DNA of 64,000 nt from NCBI GenBank assembly GCA_963725155.1, contig CAVRXU010000005.1, forward strand, positions 620,001-684,000. Direction: 5' to 3'. How positions within the stretch are numbered: the first letter of the stretch is position 1; every line of letters begins with the position of its first letter. Source of the stretch: DATDAH01 sp963725155 (GTDB taxonomy: Bacteria > Actinomycetota > Acidimicrobiia > Acidimicrobiales > DATDAH01). A program made the translations under genes and the position numbers. Under the pieces are notes generated by a model, which was not told where the DNA came from, made no database searches, and saw only the letters and a program-made list of their open reading frames with translations. Of the stretch, positions 49,428 to 59,370 are shown in pieces.

Positions 49428-50180
49428 ATGAGCAACTCTTCGCCCTCGCCCCGCGCCGACGGGCGCCTTCCCGACGAGCTCCGCCCCGTCTCCTTCGAGC
49501 GGGACTTCACCGACATGTCGGCCGGGTCGGTCCTGGTCACCTTCGGCCGGACCCGGGTGCTGTGCACGGCCTCGATCGAGGACGACGTGCCCCGCTGGAT
49601 GCGCGGCAGCGGCAAGGGGTGGGTGACCGCTGAGTATTCGATGCTGCCCGGCTCCTCCCCCGAACGGATCCGCCGCGAGGTCAAGGACGGCAAGCCCTCG
49701 GGCCGGACCCAGGAGATCCAGCGCCTGATCGGGCGGTCGCTGCGATCGGTCTGCGACATGGTCGTGCTGGGGGAGCGGTCGATCATGGTCGACTGCGACG
49801 TGCTCCAGGCCGACGGGGGCACCCGCACGGCGTCCATCTCCGGGGGCTACGTGGCGCTCCACGACGCCCTGAGCCGTCTCGTGGCCAAGGGCGAGCTGGC
49901 CGAGCACCCGCTGATCGAGAACTGCGCCGCGGTGTCGGTGGGCATCGTCGAGGGCCGACCCCTCCTGGACCTCCCGTACGTCGAGGACTCGACGGCCGAG
50001 GTCGACATGAACGTCGTGATGACCGCCAGCGGGCGCTTCGTCGAGGTCCAGGGGACGGCCGAGGGGCTGGCCTTCAGCCGGGGCGAGTTGGACGAGCTGC
50101 TGGACCTGGCCACCGGGGGCATCAACCAGATCGTGACCCTCCAGAACGAGGCCGTGGCCTCACCCCCTGCGCCTCGGTGA
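49428..50180 (+). CDS. rph: ribonuclease PH
   Basis: 250 residues from ATG 49428. Phosphorolytic 3'-5' exoribonuclease that trims tRNA precursors. Motifs: RPVSFERDFTDMSAGSVLV, the RMRGSGKGW-type strand, EYSMLPGS, GRTQEIQRLIGRSLR and DCDVLQADGGTR TAS phosphate-binding region, then VDMNVVMT. Full family length. Overlaps the rdgB start by four bases (GTGA). Confidence 0.94.
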   Translation: MSNSSPSPRADGRLPDELRPVSFERDFTDMSAGSVLVTFGRTRVLCTASIEDDVPRWMRGSGKGWVTAEYSMLPGSSPERIRREVKDGKPSGRTQEIQRLIGRSLRSVCDMVVLGERSIMVDCDVLQADGGTRTASISGGYVALHDALSRLVAKGELAEHPLIENCAAVSVGIVEGRPLLDLPYVEDSTAEVDMNVVMTASGRFVEVQGTAEGLAFSRGELDELLDLATGGINQIVTLQNEAVASPPAPR

Positions 50181-50803
50181 GCCTGGTCCTCGTCCTCGCC
50201 TCGGCCAACCCCGACAAGGTGGCCGAGATCGCCGCCATCCTCGGCGACGACATCGACCTCCGGCCCCGTCCGGCCGGGCTGGCCGACGTGGTCGAGGACG
50301 GCGACACGCTCGAGGCCAACGCCCGGCTGAAGGCCGTCGCGGTGGGCGCCGCAGCCGGCGCCGCGGCCGTGGCCGACGACACCGGCCTCGAGGTCGACGC
50401 CCTGGGCGGGGCGCCGGGCGTCCACACGGCCCGCTTCGCCGGTGAGGACGCCACCTACGCCGACAACGTGGCCAAGATGCTGGCCGACCTCGCCGGCGTG
50501 CCCGAGGCGGAGCGGGGCGCCCGCTTCCGCACCGTCGCCTTGGCCCGCTTCCCCGACGGATCCGAGGTGCTGGCCGAGGGAGTGGTCGAGGGGATGATCA
50601 GCCCCGAAGCCCGTGGCGAACGGGGCTTCGGCTACGACCCGCTGTTCGTCCCCGCCGACGGCGACGGGCGCACGTTCGCCCAGATGACCGCGGACGAGAA
50701 GCACGCCATCTCCCACCGCGGCCGCGCCTTCCGCGCCCTCGCCCAGTTGCTCGCCGCTCGTTCTGGGACCGGATCAGGACCCCAGGACGGGAGTCACCAG
50801 TGA
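50177..50803 (+). CDS. rdgB: XTP/dITP diphosphatase (RdgB/HAM1)
   Basis: 208 residues from GTG 50177. Pyrophosphatase that removes inosine and xanthosine triphosphates from the nucleotide pool. SANPDK at the N-terminus, VADDTGLEVDALGGAPGV with the metal ligands, GERGFGYDPLF and SHRGRAFRAL at the C-terminus are diagnostic. Last gene of the murI run. Its stop overlaps the end of the convergent racemase-fold gene by 10 bases. Confidence 0.93.
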   Translation: MSLVLVLASANPDKVAEIAAILGDDIDLRPRPAGLADVVEDGDTLEANARLKAVAVGAAAGAAAVADDTGLEVDALGGAPGVHTARFAGEDATYADNVAKMLADLAGVPEAERGARFRTVALARFPDGSEVLAEGVVEGMISPEARGERGFGYDPLFVPADGDGRTFAQMTADEKHAISHRGRAFRALAQLLAARSGTGSGPQDGSHQ

Positions 50804-51789
50804 CGGAGGTCGATGGGCCACTCATCGACGACCTCGTCGCCGCGCACGAGGTGGAAGCGCTCATGAAGGGCGATGGTCGGGTCACAGTGGGCGGGGGTCA
50901 CCCCGATGCGTTCACCGACGGTCGGTGTCCACCCCTCGTGGGGGATGAAGGCGATGTGCTCGTCGGAGCAGTAGAGGACATCGGCGCCGTCGACGGTGGG
51001 GTCGCCGTGGTCCATGGCCAATGACTTGATTCCGGCGTCGGCCACGGCGGCGCCGGGGCTGGTGGAGATCACCGTGGCGGCGACCGTGATCGCCTGGCGG
51101 AATGGGAGTCCCAGAGCCGTGTAGGCCGTGTCCATGACCAGGTAGCTGCCGGCCTGGAGCTCGGTGACGGTGTCGTTCAGGTCCCAGGAGCCGGTGCCGC
51201 CGCCGGAGACGACGTCGCCGCCGACCTGGTCGTGTGCCGTCCGCGCTCGGGCCATCGCCCCCTCGACGAGCTGCGCTCGGACGGCGCGATCGGCGTTGAG
51301 CACGGCGTGGGCCTCGTAGGCCATGACGCCGCGGACCGCGAGCCCGGCCCCTCGGGCCCGGTCGGCCAGACGACCGGCGTCGGCCGGGTCACAACCGCAG
51401 CGGAAGCCCACGTTGACGTCGATCAGGACCTCGGACACACCCCCGCTCGCGGCCGCGTCCACCGTTTCCTCGGAGTCCACGGCCACCGTGATGCGGTGGC
51501 CGTCGTCCGCCAGGACGCCCAGTCGGGTGGCGTCGACGATCTCGTTGGCCAGCAGGAGGTCGGTCCCCAGCCCGGCGCCCGCCAGGCCCTCCATCTCCCG
51601 GATCGTGGCGCAGCAGAAGCTGGTGTGGCCGGCCACGGCCAGTTCGCGGGCGAGCGCGGTCGACTTGAAGCACTTGGCGTGGGGCCGCAGCGCCGTACCG
51701 GGCCAGCGGCCGGCCATGGTGTCGACGTTGTGCCCGAGCGCGTCGACGTCCAGCAGCAACGCCGGTGTGGGGAGCTCCGCCACCTGCAC
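50794..51789 (-). CDS. D-threonine aldolase-like PLP enzyme (alanine racemase fold)
   Basis: 331 residues from GTG 51789, supported by TAGGTT 7 bases upstream; longer readings to 51903 run antisense to the cyclase gene. N-terminal TIM barrel of fold type III PLP enzymes: TPALLLDVDALGHNV, the PLP lysine in RPHAKCFKS, GGGTGSW phosphate loop, and a C-terminal domain with DHGDPT and THAHCDP-type metal ligands (VTPAHCDP). Likely cleaves D-beta-hydroxy amino acids or deaminates D-amino acids. Confidence 0.8.
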   Translation of the reverse strand: MQVAELPTPALLLDVDALGHNVDTMAGRWPGTALRPHAKCFKSTALARELAVAGHTSFCCATIREMEGLAGAGLGTDLLLANEIVDATRLGVLADDGHRITVAVDSEETVDAAASGGVSEVLIDVNVGFRCGCDPADAGRLADRARGAGLAVRGVMAYEAHAVLNADRAVRAQLVEGAMARARTAHDQVGGDVVSGGGTGSWDLNDTVTELQAGSYLVMDTAYTALGLPFRQAITVAATVISTSPGAAVADAGIKSLAMDHGDPTVDGADVLYCSDEHIAFIPHEGWTPTVGERIGVTPAHCDPTIALHERFHLVRGDEVVDEWPIDLRHW

Positions 51790-51796
51790 CCCCTGC

Positions 51797-51806
51797 AACC
51801 TACGCT
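51797..51806 (+). promoter_or_regulatory. shared divergent -10 region of the aldolase-like and cyclase/AAA genes
   Basis: AACCTACGCT contains TACGCT on the plus strand (51801-51806), 8 bases before GTG 51815, and TAGGTT on the minus strand (51802-51797), 7 bases before GTG 51789. Only 25 bases separate the two start codons, so both messages should be leaderless. Confidence 0.55.
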
Positions 51807-51814
51807 GCCGCGTC

Positions 51815-54800
51815 GTGGACGTAAGCCGGGTCGCGTCGGTGCTCGTCGTCGACCTCGTCGGCTCGACCGAACGCCTGGTCGCGCTCGGGGACGAGAAGGG
51901 CAACCGAGATCAGGTCGGGGTGCTCGCCGCGTTCTCCACCGCGATCACCGACGCCGGGGGCCGAGTGATCAAGGACATGGGCGACGGGGTGCTGGCGGTC
52001 TTCGACAGCGTGCGCCACGCCGTCGCCGCCGCGATCGAGTTGCAACGGGCGACCGCAGGCTTGCCGGCAGTGGGTGACCGCCCGGCCCAGGCTCGGGTCG
52101 GCGTCTCGGTGGGCGAGGTCGGCCTCCGAGGGGATGACCTCGTCGGGCTGCCGGTGGTCGAGGCCGCTCGACTCTGCAGCACCGCCTCCGCGGGCCAGGT
52201 CCTGGTCAGCGACGTCGTGGTGGTGCTCGGTCGCCTGGAGGTCCCGACGCAGTCGGTCGGATCGCTCGCGTTGAAGGGCCTCCCCGAGCCGGTCGCGGTT
52301 TCGGAGGTCCTCTGGGAGCCGCGGCTCACCCCGTCCCCGGTCCCCGCCGGCCTCCTCGGCAACGGCCTGCCGTTCAGCGGTCGGCTGGAGCCCCTCACGC
52401 GTCTGCGCCAGGCCTGGGAGGCCGCCGGCGCCGGCGGTGGTGTCCTCGTGCTGGTCTCCGGCGAGCCGGGCGTCGGCAAGACCCGCCTGCTGGCGACGCT
52501 GGCGGAGGAGATCCAAGGCGACGGGGCGCTGGTCGTGTACGGGCGCTGTGATGAACTGTCCGCGCTCACGTACCAACCTTTCGTCGAGGCCGTACGCGGG
52601 CTGTTGGATGCCGCCGCGTTGGATCCGATTCCGGAAGGCCTTCGCTGGCTCCTGCCCGAGTTGGCCTCGGGAGGCGACGGTGGTGGTGATCTGGGACGAG
52701 CCCAAGTCGAGCTCCTCGACGGGGTGGTTGCCGCGGTGCGGGGTGCTGCGACGGCCCAGCCGCTGCTGCTCGTCCTCGACGACCTGCACTGGGCCTCGGC
52801 GCCGACCCTGGCGGTGCTCCTCCACCTCCTGGGAGCGGTGGAGGACGTACCGGTCCTCGTGGCCGGTACCTACCGGGACACCGACGTCGATCGCCGGCAT
52901 CCCCTGGGCGTGGCGTTGGCGGACATGCATCGCTTCGACCCGGTCCGGGTCGCCCTGGCCGGCCTCGACGACGACGAGGTGGTCGAGTTCGTGCGGGCTG
53001 CGGCCGGCCACGAGCTCGAAGACGGCCGGGAGCTGGCCCGCGCGGTCCGCCAGGCGACCGGTGGCAACCCCTTCTTCATCGGTGAGCTCCTGGCCTGCCT
53101 GGTGGAGCAGGGGGCGCTCGAACAGAGCGACGAGCGATGGCGCCTGGCTGGTGACCTGGCCGACCTCGGGCTGCCGGAAGGCATCCGCGACGTGCTCGGT
53201 CGGCGACTCTCCCAGCTCCCCGACGGAGCCGACGACGTCCTGGCCGTCGCCGCCGTGATCGGCCGGGCGTTCGACGCCCGCCTTCTCGACGAGGTCAGCG
53301 ATCGAGGGATCGACGAGGTCCTTGACGCCGTGGAGGCCGCGGTCACGGCCCGGCTCGTGATCGAGGAGCCCGACCGGCCCGGCGCCTTCGCGTTTGCCCA
53401 TGCACTGGTCAGACAGGTGCTCCTGGAGGAGCTCTCGCTCATGAAGCGGGCCCGAGTCCACGAGCGGGTCGGTGACGCCTTGGCCGCAGGGGCAGCCCGG
53501 GATCCGGTGCGGTTGCGTTCGGCGGCACTCCACCTCCTCGAGGCGGCGCCGTTCGACACCCTTCCCCGGGCCCTCGCCCTCGTCCGCCAGGCCGAGGAGG
53601 CCACGGTTCGCCCCGTTCCCGCGGAGACGTCGGCCATGGTCAGGGCCGTGAGCCGGGCCGTGCAGGACAGCGATCTGCCTCCGTCGGAGGACCTGGCCAG
53701 GGTGTTCGTCGACGGGGCGATCGCCGAGTTCATGTGCGGGAACCGCGATGCGGTGGCCCACTATGCGCAACGAGCCGTTGATGTCGCCCGGGCGGCCGGG
53801 GCCGACGCCGCCTTCGCCGCGGCCGTGGCCGTCGGCGGACAGGCGACCGGCTTCGGGCTGGACGTGCAGTTCCTCCCGCTGATCCCTGAGGCCTTGTCGC
53901 GGGTCGACGCCGACGCCCCCGAGCGACTGGCCCTCCTGGCGCAGGCTCACCTGGCGGCCTGCTTCTTCGCCGACGGGACGGATCCGGTCGCCCGCACGGA
54001 GGCGCTCGTGACCGAGCTGGAGTCGTCGCGCTCCCAGGGACCGGTCGTCGGGTTGACAGCCAACACCCGGGCGATGGCCTGGTGGATGGCGCCGTGGGGT
54101 TACCTGGCCGTCGCCGACCTGGACCGGCAGACGGAGCTGGTCGGCCGGGCGGTGCAGTACTCGACCGAGCTCGGCCGGGGCGGACCGGAGCACCTGGCCG
54201 GGGCGTACGCCGCGTTCCGGCGGGGGGACCGGAAGGGCGTGGCTGATCACATCGTCGGCCTGGCCAACGGGGACGTCAGCCGGGACATCCCGCTCTACCT
54301 GGCCGCGGGGGCCCAGAACGAGGCCACGCTGGCGATGTTCGAAGGACGGCTCGAGGACGCCCCCGGGCTGATCGACCGGGTGGCGGAGGCCGTGCCCGGA
54401 GAGCCGATGTTCCTGGCCGGGGTGGCCTGCCAGCGAGCCTGGTTGGCTTACGTCGGCGGGCGGTTCGGAGACGCCGTGTCCGCCGGCGACGAGATGGCGG
54501 CGCTCCTGCCGTTCCCCCGCCTGGTCGCCGCGACCCGAGGATTGTTCGCCCATGCGGCGGGTGACGACGTGTCATCCCGGAGCTTCTTCGACCAGGCCTG
54601 GCTCGACGGCGTCGAGTCGATCGGTCGCGACTGGTGCTGGGTCGGCACGGTCCACGCCCTCGGTGAGTTGGCGGCGGCGCTCGAGGATCGCGAGCGGGGG
54701 GCCGAGGTCGAGGAGGCGCTGCTGTCGTTCCGGGGCCAGTTCGTCATGGCGGCGTGCACGTACGTGTCGGGGTCGGTGGACGCCACCCTCGGTCGCCTGG

Positions 54801-54925
54801 CCCGACTCCGGGGTGACGAGGTCGAAGCCCGTCGTCGGTTGGAGGCCGCGCTCGACCTCGAAGAAGGATCCGGCGCCGTCCTGTTCGCCGAGCAGACGCG
54901 GCGGGAGCTCGCGACCGAGGGATAG
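51815..54925 (+). CDS. class III nucleotide cyclase-like domain fused to an AAA/NACHT-type ATPase and helical repeats
   Basis: 1036 residues from GTG 51815. Residues 1-165: cyclase domain with metal aspartates Asp13 (VVDLVGST) and Asp57 (KDMGDG). The transition-state asparagine of VN-x-AAR is replaced (VVEAARLC), so cyclase activity is doubtful. From about 190: ATPase with Walker A GEPGVGKT (about 216) and Walker B LLLVLDDLHWA (about 317). The rest is helical, TPR-like, with no LuxR DNA-binding domain. Probably a sensor or regulator in which the cyclase fold binds or makes a nucleotide. Common architecture in this lineage. Confidence 0.82.
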   Translation: MDVSRVASVLVVDLVGSTERLVALGDEKGNRDQVGVLAAFSTAITDAGGRVIKDMGDGVLAVFDSVRHAVAAAIELQRATAGLPAVGDRPAQARVGVSVGEVGLRGDDLVGLPVVEAARLCSTASAGQVLVSDVVVVLGRLEVPTQSVGSLALKGLPEPVAVSEVLWEPRLTPSPVPAGLLGNGLPFSGRLEPLTRLRQAWEAAGAGGGVLVLVSGEPGVGKTRLLATLAEEIQGDGALVVYGRCDELSALTYQPFVEAVRGLLDAAALDPIPEGLRWLLPELASGGDGGGDLGRAQVELLDGVVAAVRGAATAQPLLLVLDDLHWASAPTLAVLLHLLGAVEDVPVLVAGTYRDTDVDRRHPLGVALADMHRFDPVRVALAGLDDDEVVEFVRAAAGHELEDGRELARAVRQATGGNPFFIGELLACLVEQGALEQSDERWRLAGDLADLGLPEGIRDVLGRRLSQLPDGADDVLAVAAVIGRAFDARLLDEVSDRGIDEVLDAVEAAVTARLVIEEPDRPGAFAFAHALVRQVLLEELSLMKRARVHERVGDALAAGAARDPVRLRSAALHLLEAAPFDTLPRALALVRQAEEATVRPVPAETSAMVRAVSRAVQDSDLPPSEDLARVFVDGAIAEFMCGNRDAVAHYAQRAVDVARAAGADAAFAAAVAVGGQATGFGLDVQFLPLIPEALSRVDADAPERLALLAQAHLAACFFADGTDPVARTEALVTELESSRSQGPVVGLTANTRAMAWWMAPWGYLAVADLDRQTELVGRAVQYSTELGRGGPEHLAGAYAAFRRGDRKGVADHIVGLANGDVSRDIPLYLAAGAQNEATLAMFEGRLEDAPGLIDRVAEAVPGEPMFLAGVACQRAWLAYVGGRFGDAVSAGDEMAALLPFPRLVAATRGLFAHAAGDDVSSRSFFDQAWLDGVESIGRDWCWVGTVHALGELAAALEDRERGAEVEEALLSFRGQFVMAACTYVSGSVDATLGRLARLRGDEVEARRRLEAALDLEEGSGAVLFAEQTRRELATEG

Positions 54926-54938
54926 CGCGGCCGCACGG

Positions 54939-55023
54939 TGCGGGCGAGAGGACTCGAACCTCCAAGGGGCAGGGCCCCACCGGGACCTAAACCCGGCGCG
55001 TCTTCCAGTTCCGCCACGCCCGC
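54939..55023 (-). tRNA. tRNA-Leu (anticodon UAG)
   Basis: Class II tRNA read on the minus strand: acceptor GCGGGCG pairs with CGCCCGC, D-arm GCGGAACTGGAAGACGCGC, anticodon loop TTTAGGT with TAG, a long variable arm GGGGCCCTGCCCCTT region and T-arm GAGGTTCGAGTCCTC. Discriminator A; CCA is not encoded. Reads CUA and CUG codons. Lies 36 bases from clpP, head to head. Confidence 0.95.
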
Positions 55024-55041
55024 GTGGCAACCGACGGGCCA

Positions 55042-55051
55042 ACGGTAGCCT
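55042..55051 (+). promoter_or_regulatory. shared divergent -10 region of clpP and tRNA-Leu
   Basis: ACGGTAGCCT holds TAGCCT on the plus strand (55046-55051), 8 bases before ATG 55060, and TACCGT on the minus strand (55047-55042), 18 bases before the tRNA. The layout is the same as at 26709 and 51797. Confidence 0.5.
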
Positions 55052-55059
55052 CCGCCCCC

Positions 55060-55665
<606 letters not shown>

Positions 55666-55674
55666 TCCGGACGT

Positions 55675-56208
55675 TCAGCCCGAGACCGCCGGCACCGTCG
55701 TCGGCAACACGGTGGTCGGGGCCACCGTCGGCTCGGTCGCCGCGGTTGTGGGCGGGACCGGCAACACGGTGGTCACCGAGGCGGCGTTCATGGCGGCCAG
55801 GTCGATCCGGCACTTGTCCAGCGCATAGGCGCTGACCTTCGCCTGCGCGGCGGCGATCTCGTCCTCATCGATGTCCAGCTCGGCCAGTCGGTCGGCCGCC
55901 TCCGGGTCGGAGGGGTTGACGTCGTCGAGCACCTCGACCACCGCCGCGAACGTGTCGGCCAACAGGGCCATCTCGGTGGCGACGGCCTCGGGGGCCGCGT
56001 CGGCCAGGCGGTCCGTGGCCTGGCTGGTGTCCTCGCGGCTGACGGGCTGGAGCGGGTCGAAGATCGTGAGGTGCGCCTCCACCGCGGCGCGGAGCTCGGC
56101 GCAGAACTCGTCTCGGCTCCCGCTGGCAGAGGACCCACTGTCGTCCGAGCAGCCCGCTCCGGCGCCGACCACCAGGGTGAGGGCGAGCAGGAGCCGGAGA
56201 CGCCACAT
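55675..56208 (-). CDS. lipoprotein of unknown function
   Basis: 177 residues. A signal peptide with lipobox VGAGAGC (Cys at about residue 20) predicts lipid attachment outside the membrane. Residues 32-135 are acidic and helical; two further cysteines (in EFCAEL and DKCRID) could form a disulfide. The C-terminal 35 residues are Thr/Pro/Val-rich with repeated TTVLP units, likely a wall-spanning tail. The family is not recognised. It is divergent from the AddB-like gene and convergent with clpP. Confidence 0.72.
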   Translation of the reverse strand: MWRLRLLLALTLVVGAGAGCSDDSGSSASGSRDEFCAELRAAVEAHLTIFDPLQPVSREDTSQATDRLADAAPEAVATEMALLADTFAAVVEVLDDVNPSDPEAADRLAELDIDEDEIAAAQAKVSAYALDKCRIDLAAMNAASVTTVLPVPPTTAATEPTVAPTTVLPTTVPAVSG

Positions 56209-56258
56209 CGGGCGAGTATCCCCGATCGGCCCCCGCCGAAGGTGTCACTCATGGTGGG

Positions 56259-56264
56259 TACTGT
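56259..56264 (+). promoter_or_regulatory. -10 element TACTGT for the AddB/AddA-like operon (leaderless)
   Basis: TACTGT ends 7 bases before ATG 56272 and decides this start over the in-frame ATG at 56251. Confidence 0.5.
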
Positions 56265-56271
56265 CCGAGGC

Positions 56272-59200
56272 ATGGCTCGGCTGGTCCTCACTCCGTTCGG
56301 CCGACCCGCGCTCGAGGCCCTGGCCGACGTGGTGGCCGAAGCCCAGGGCGACGATCCGCTGGCCCCGGTCACCGTGGTCGTGCCCTCCGCTCCGGCGTCG
56401 GTGTCGGTCCGCCGGGCGCTCGGCCGCCACGCCGACACCGGCCTGGCCAACGTGCGCACGCTCGCCTTGCCCCAGCTGGCCGACCTCTTGGCCTCGCCCC
56501 TTGCGGCGGCGGGGGGTCGGTGCCCCCTGAGCCCGACGTGGAGCGCGGCGACGGTGCGGGCCGGCTTGGCCGACGCCCTTCCGCCGCTGTCGCGGGTCCC
56601 TGGGTCGGCGGCGGTGGAGGAGGCCCTCACGCTCACGTTCGCCCGCCTCCGCGAAGCCAGCGACGCCGAGCTGCGGGCACTGGAGAAGCGCAGCGCCCGG
56701 GCCGCCGCGGTCATCGACCGCTTCGCGGACCATCGCTCACGCCTGGCCGGCCACCTCGACCGCCACGATCTGCTCGTCTTGGCGGCCACGGCCGTCCGGG
56801 ACGGCCGTACGGCGGTCGACGAGCTGGGCCCCGTGATCCTCCACCTGCCCCGCCGGCTGGGCCGCTCGGACCTCGCGCTCATGGAAGCCCTGGCTGCTCG
56901 GACCGAGGTGGTCGCAGTCCTGGGCGTCACGGGCGACTCGGATGGGGACCGACCACTCCGGCGCCTGCTGGAGCAGCTGGAGCCCGTCCTCGGCCCCGCG
57001 CCGGCGCCCCCGGAGGTGCCCGACCCGGTCCCGGCCCGGATCGTCCTGGCCCCGGACCCGGATGAGGAGGCCCGAGAGGCCGTGCGCACGGTGCTGGCCC
57101 GCCTGGAGGCCGATCCCGTGGACCTCGATCGCATCGCGATCGTCTCCCGGGTGGCCTCGCCCTACCGGTTGCTGCTCCACGAACATCTCGAGACGGCGGG
57201 TCTGCCCCACCACGCGGACCTGCCGTGGTCGGTCGCCCAGAGCACGCCGGGCCGGGTGCTCCTCGGCCTGCTGGACCTGCCCGAGCACGGGTACCGCCGA
57301 GCTGACGTCGCCCGGTGGCTGCGCTCGGGGCCCATCCAATGGCAGGGGCGACCGGTTCCCGCGTCTCGCTGGGACGCCGTCGCCCGCCGTTCTGGCGTCG
57401 TCCAGGGCCTCGACCAGTGGCATGACCGGCTGGACCAGCGTCGCGCGGAGCTGGCTGCCGCCGTCGAGGCCGGCTGGAGCGATGCCGAGTACGCCGAGTC
57501 CCGAACCCGCCAGGTCGACGAGCTGCAGGCCTTCGTCGCCGAGATCGCCGACCACCTCGGGGCGGGGCGCCGGTCCTGGTCGGCGTGGTCCGCCTGGTCA
57601 CAGGAGGTCCTGGACCGCTACCTCGTGGGCGACGACACCGGGGACTGGGCCGAGGACGACCTCGCCGACCTGCGCGACGTCCGGGCCCGGGTCGCGGCCC
57701 TGGCCGAGCTGGACGCGGTCGACGGACCGTCCGAGGCCGGACGGTTCCGGCGGGTCCTGGCCGACGAGCTGGCCCGCTCACCCCGGCGGGTGGGCCGCCT
57801 CGGCCGGGGCGTGCAGGTCGGCGACCTCGAGAGCGTGTACGGGCTCGACCTCGACCTGGTCGTCGTGGTCGGCATGGCCGAGGGTTGGTACCCGCCGCGG
57901 CACCGGGACGACCCGCTGCTGCCGGATCACGAGCTCAGTGACGCCGGCCTGGCCGATGCCCTCGGCCGACCCGATCGGTCCGACGAGCGGCGTGACCACC
58001 TGGCCGCGCGCGCCGCCGGGGCCGAGGTGGTCCTCATGGCCCCTCGCAGCGACCCCCGTGGTCAGCGTGAGCTCCAGCCCGCCCGCTGGCTGCTCGAAGA
58101 GCTCGCCGATCGCACCGGTCGGCCCGTCGGCGTCGGCGACGTCGCCGACCTCGAGGTCGGCTGGCTGGAGCGGCCGCGGTCCTTCGAGGAGTCGGTGCGG
58201 CGGGTGACCGTGCCCCTCGACGCGGGGGAGCGGGACCTGGCCGCCGTACTGGCGTCGACCGTGGCGGGGTCCCCGGAGTTGCACGACCATCCCGTCGTGA
58301 CGGCCGACCCCCGCCTCGCCCGAGGCCTGGAGGCGGTCGCCGACCGGCGGGACCGCGCGTACGGGGAGTGGACGGGCCACATCGGTGTCCGGGACGAGCT
58401 GCGCATGGACGACGAGGCCTTGGCCTCGGCCACCCGCCTCGAGCGGTTCGCGCTGTGCCCGTTCCAGTACCTGTTGGGCAACGTCCTCGGGGTCCGGGCC
58501 CACGAGGACCCGGTGGACGAGGAGGGGATCACGCCCCGCGACCGCGGCTCCCTCGTGCACCAGGTGCTGGAGGAGTTCTTCGCCGAGGCCCTCGACCGAG
58601 ATCCCGAGGCGGGATGGACCGATGCCGACCTCGAGCGCCTCCACGCCATCGTCGACCACGTGGGTGAGGCCTACCGGGCGCGGGGGATGACGGGCCGCGA
58701 CCTCGGGTGGGAGCTCGAGTCCTCGGCGATCCGCCGGTGGCTCGGCGCGGTGCTCGATCGCGATGCCGACGAGCGATCGGCCCGCCAAGCCCGTCCCGCC
58801 GCGGTCGAGCTCCTCTTCGGTGGTGACCACGAGCACCCGGCGGCCGAGGTCGGCCTGCCCGACGGGCGGCGGCTGCGCTTCAAAGGGGCGATCGACAGGG
58901 TCGATCGGGAGGCCGACGGGTCGCTGCTGGTCATCGACTACAAGACCGGGCGAGGTGGCCCCTACCGCAATGTCGACGACGACCGCCTGGACCGCGGCAA
59001 GCGCCTGCAGCTGCCGATCTACGCCGATGCCGCCCGGCGGGCCCTTGGTCCCGCCGACGGGCCACCCCCGCCGGTGGAGGCCTACTACTGGTTCGTCGAG
59101 GAGGGTGGCAAGAAGGCTTGGCGCGGTGGCCCGGTCGACGAGGCGGTGCAGAACCGGTTCGAGGACGTCGTGGCCACGGTGGTCGACGGCATCGAGGGCG

Positions 59201-59370
59201 GCGACTTCCCCGCCAACCCCGGAGAAGACGGGTTCTACGGGCCCAGCCACTGTGGCTACTGCGACTTCAACCGGGTGTGCCCGAGCAGTCGCGTCGACCT
59301 GTGGGAGGGCGTGCGCAAGGATGAGGCGCTGACCCGGTACGTCGAGCTGGCGCAGGGTGAGCTGCCGTGA
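56272..59370 (+). CDS. AddB-like PD-(D/E)XK nuclease of a recombination complex
   Basis: 1032 residues. The N-terminal two thirds have a UvrD-like helicase plan without a Walker A Gly-Lys-Thr, as in AddB and other inactive helicase partners. The C-terminal nuclease has LERFALCPFQYL, LLVIDYKTGR with the catalytic Asp/Lys, and CGYCDFNRVC; the four cysteines fit the Fe-S cluster that staples AddB-type nucleases. Overlaps the helicase gene by four bases (GTGA). Together they would resect double-strand breaks. Alternative name: RecB-family exonuclease. Confidence 0.83.
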   Translation: MARLVLTPFGRPALEALADVVAEAQGDDPLAPVTVVVPSAPASVSVRRALGRHADTGLANVRTLALPQLADLLASPLAAAGGRCPLSPTWSAATVRAGLADALPPLSRVPGSAAVEEALTLTFARLREASDAELRALEKRSARAAAVIDRFADHRSRLAGHLDRHDLLVLAATAVRDGRTAVDELGPVILHLPRRLGRSDLALMEALAARTEVVAVLGVTGDSDGDRPLRRLLEQLEPVLGPAPAPPEVPDPVPARIVLAPDPDEEAREAVRTVLARLEADPVDLDRIAIVSRVASPYRLLLHEHLETAGLPHHADLPWSVAQSTPGRVLLGLLDLPEHGYRRADVARWLRSGPIQWQGRPVPASRWDAVARRSGVVQGLDQWHDRLDQRRAELAAAVEAGWSDAEYAESRTRQVDELQAFVAEIADHLGAGRRSWSAWSAWSQEVLDRYLVGDDTGDWAEDDLADLRDVRARVAALAELDAVDGPSEAGRFRRVLADELARSPRRVGRLGRGVQVGDLESVYGLDLDLVVVVGMAEGWYPPRHRDDPLLPDHELSDAGLADALGRPDRSDERRDHLAARAAGAEVVLMAPRSDPRGQRELQPARWLLEELADRTGRPVGVGDVADLEVGWLERPRSFEESVRRVTVPLDAGERDLAAVLASTVAGSPELHDHPVVTADPRLARGLEAVADRRDRAYGEWTGHIGVRDELRMDDEALASATRLERFALCPFQYLLGNVLGVRAHEDPVDEEGITPRDRGSLVHQVLEEFFAEALDRDPEAGWTDADLERLHAIVDHVGEAYRARGMTGRDLGWELESSAIRRWLGAVLDRDADERSARQARPAAVELLFGGDHEHPAAEVGLPDGRRLRFKGAIDRVDREADGSLLVIDYKTGRGGPYRNVDDDRLDRGKRLQLPIYADAARRALGPADGPPPPVEAYYWFVEEGGKKAWRGGPVDEAVQNRFEDVVATVVDGIEGGDFPANPGEDGFYGPSHCGYCDFNRVCPSSRVDLWEGVRKDEALTRYVELAQGELP

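Noticed and set aside
56071..56271. Upstream extension of the AddB-like protein
   Set aside because: It runs antisense through the lipoprotein signal peptide, and the leaderless -10 element supports ATG 56272.
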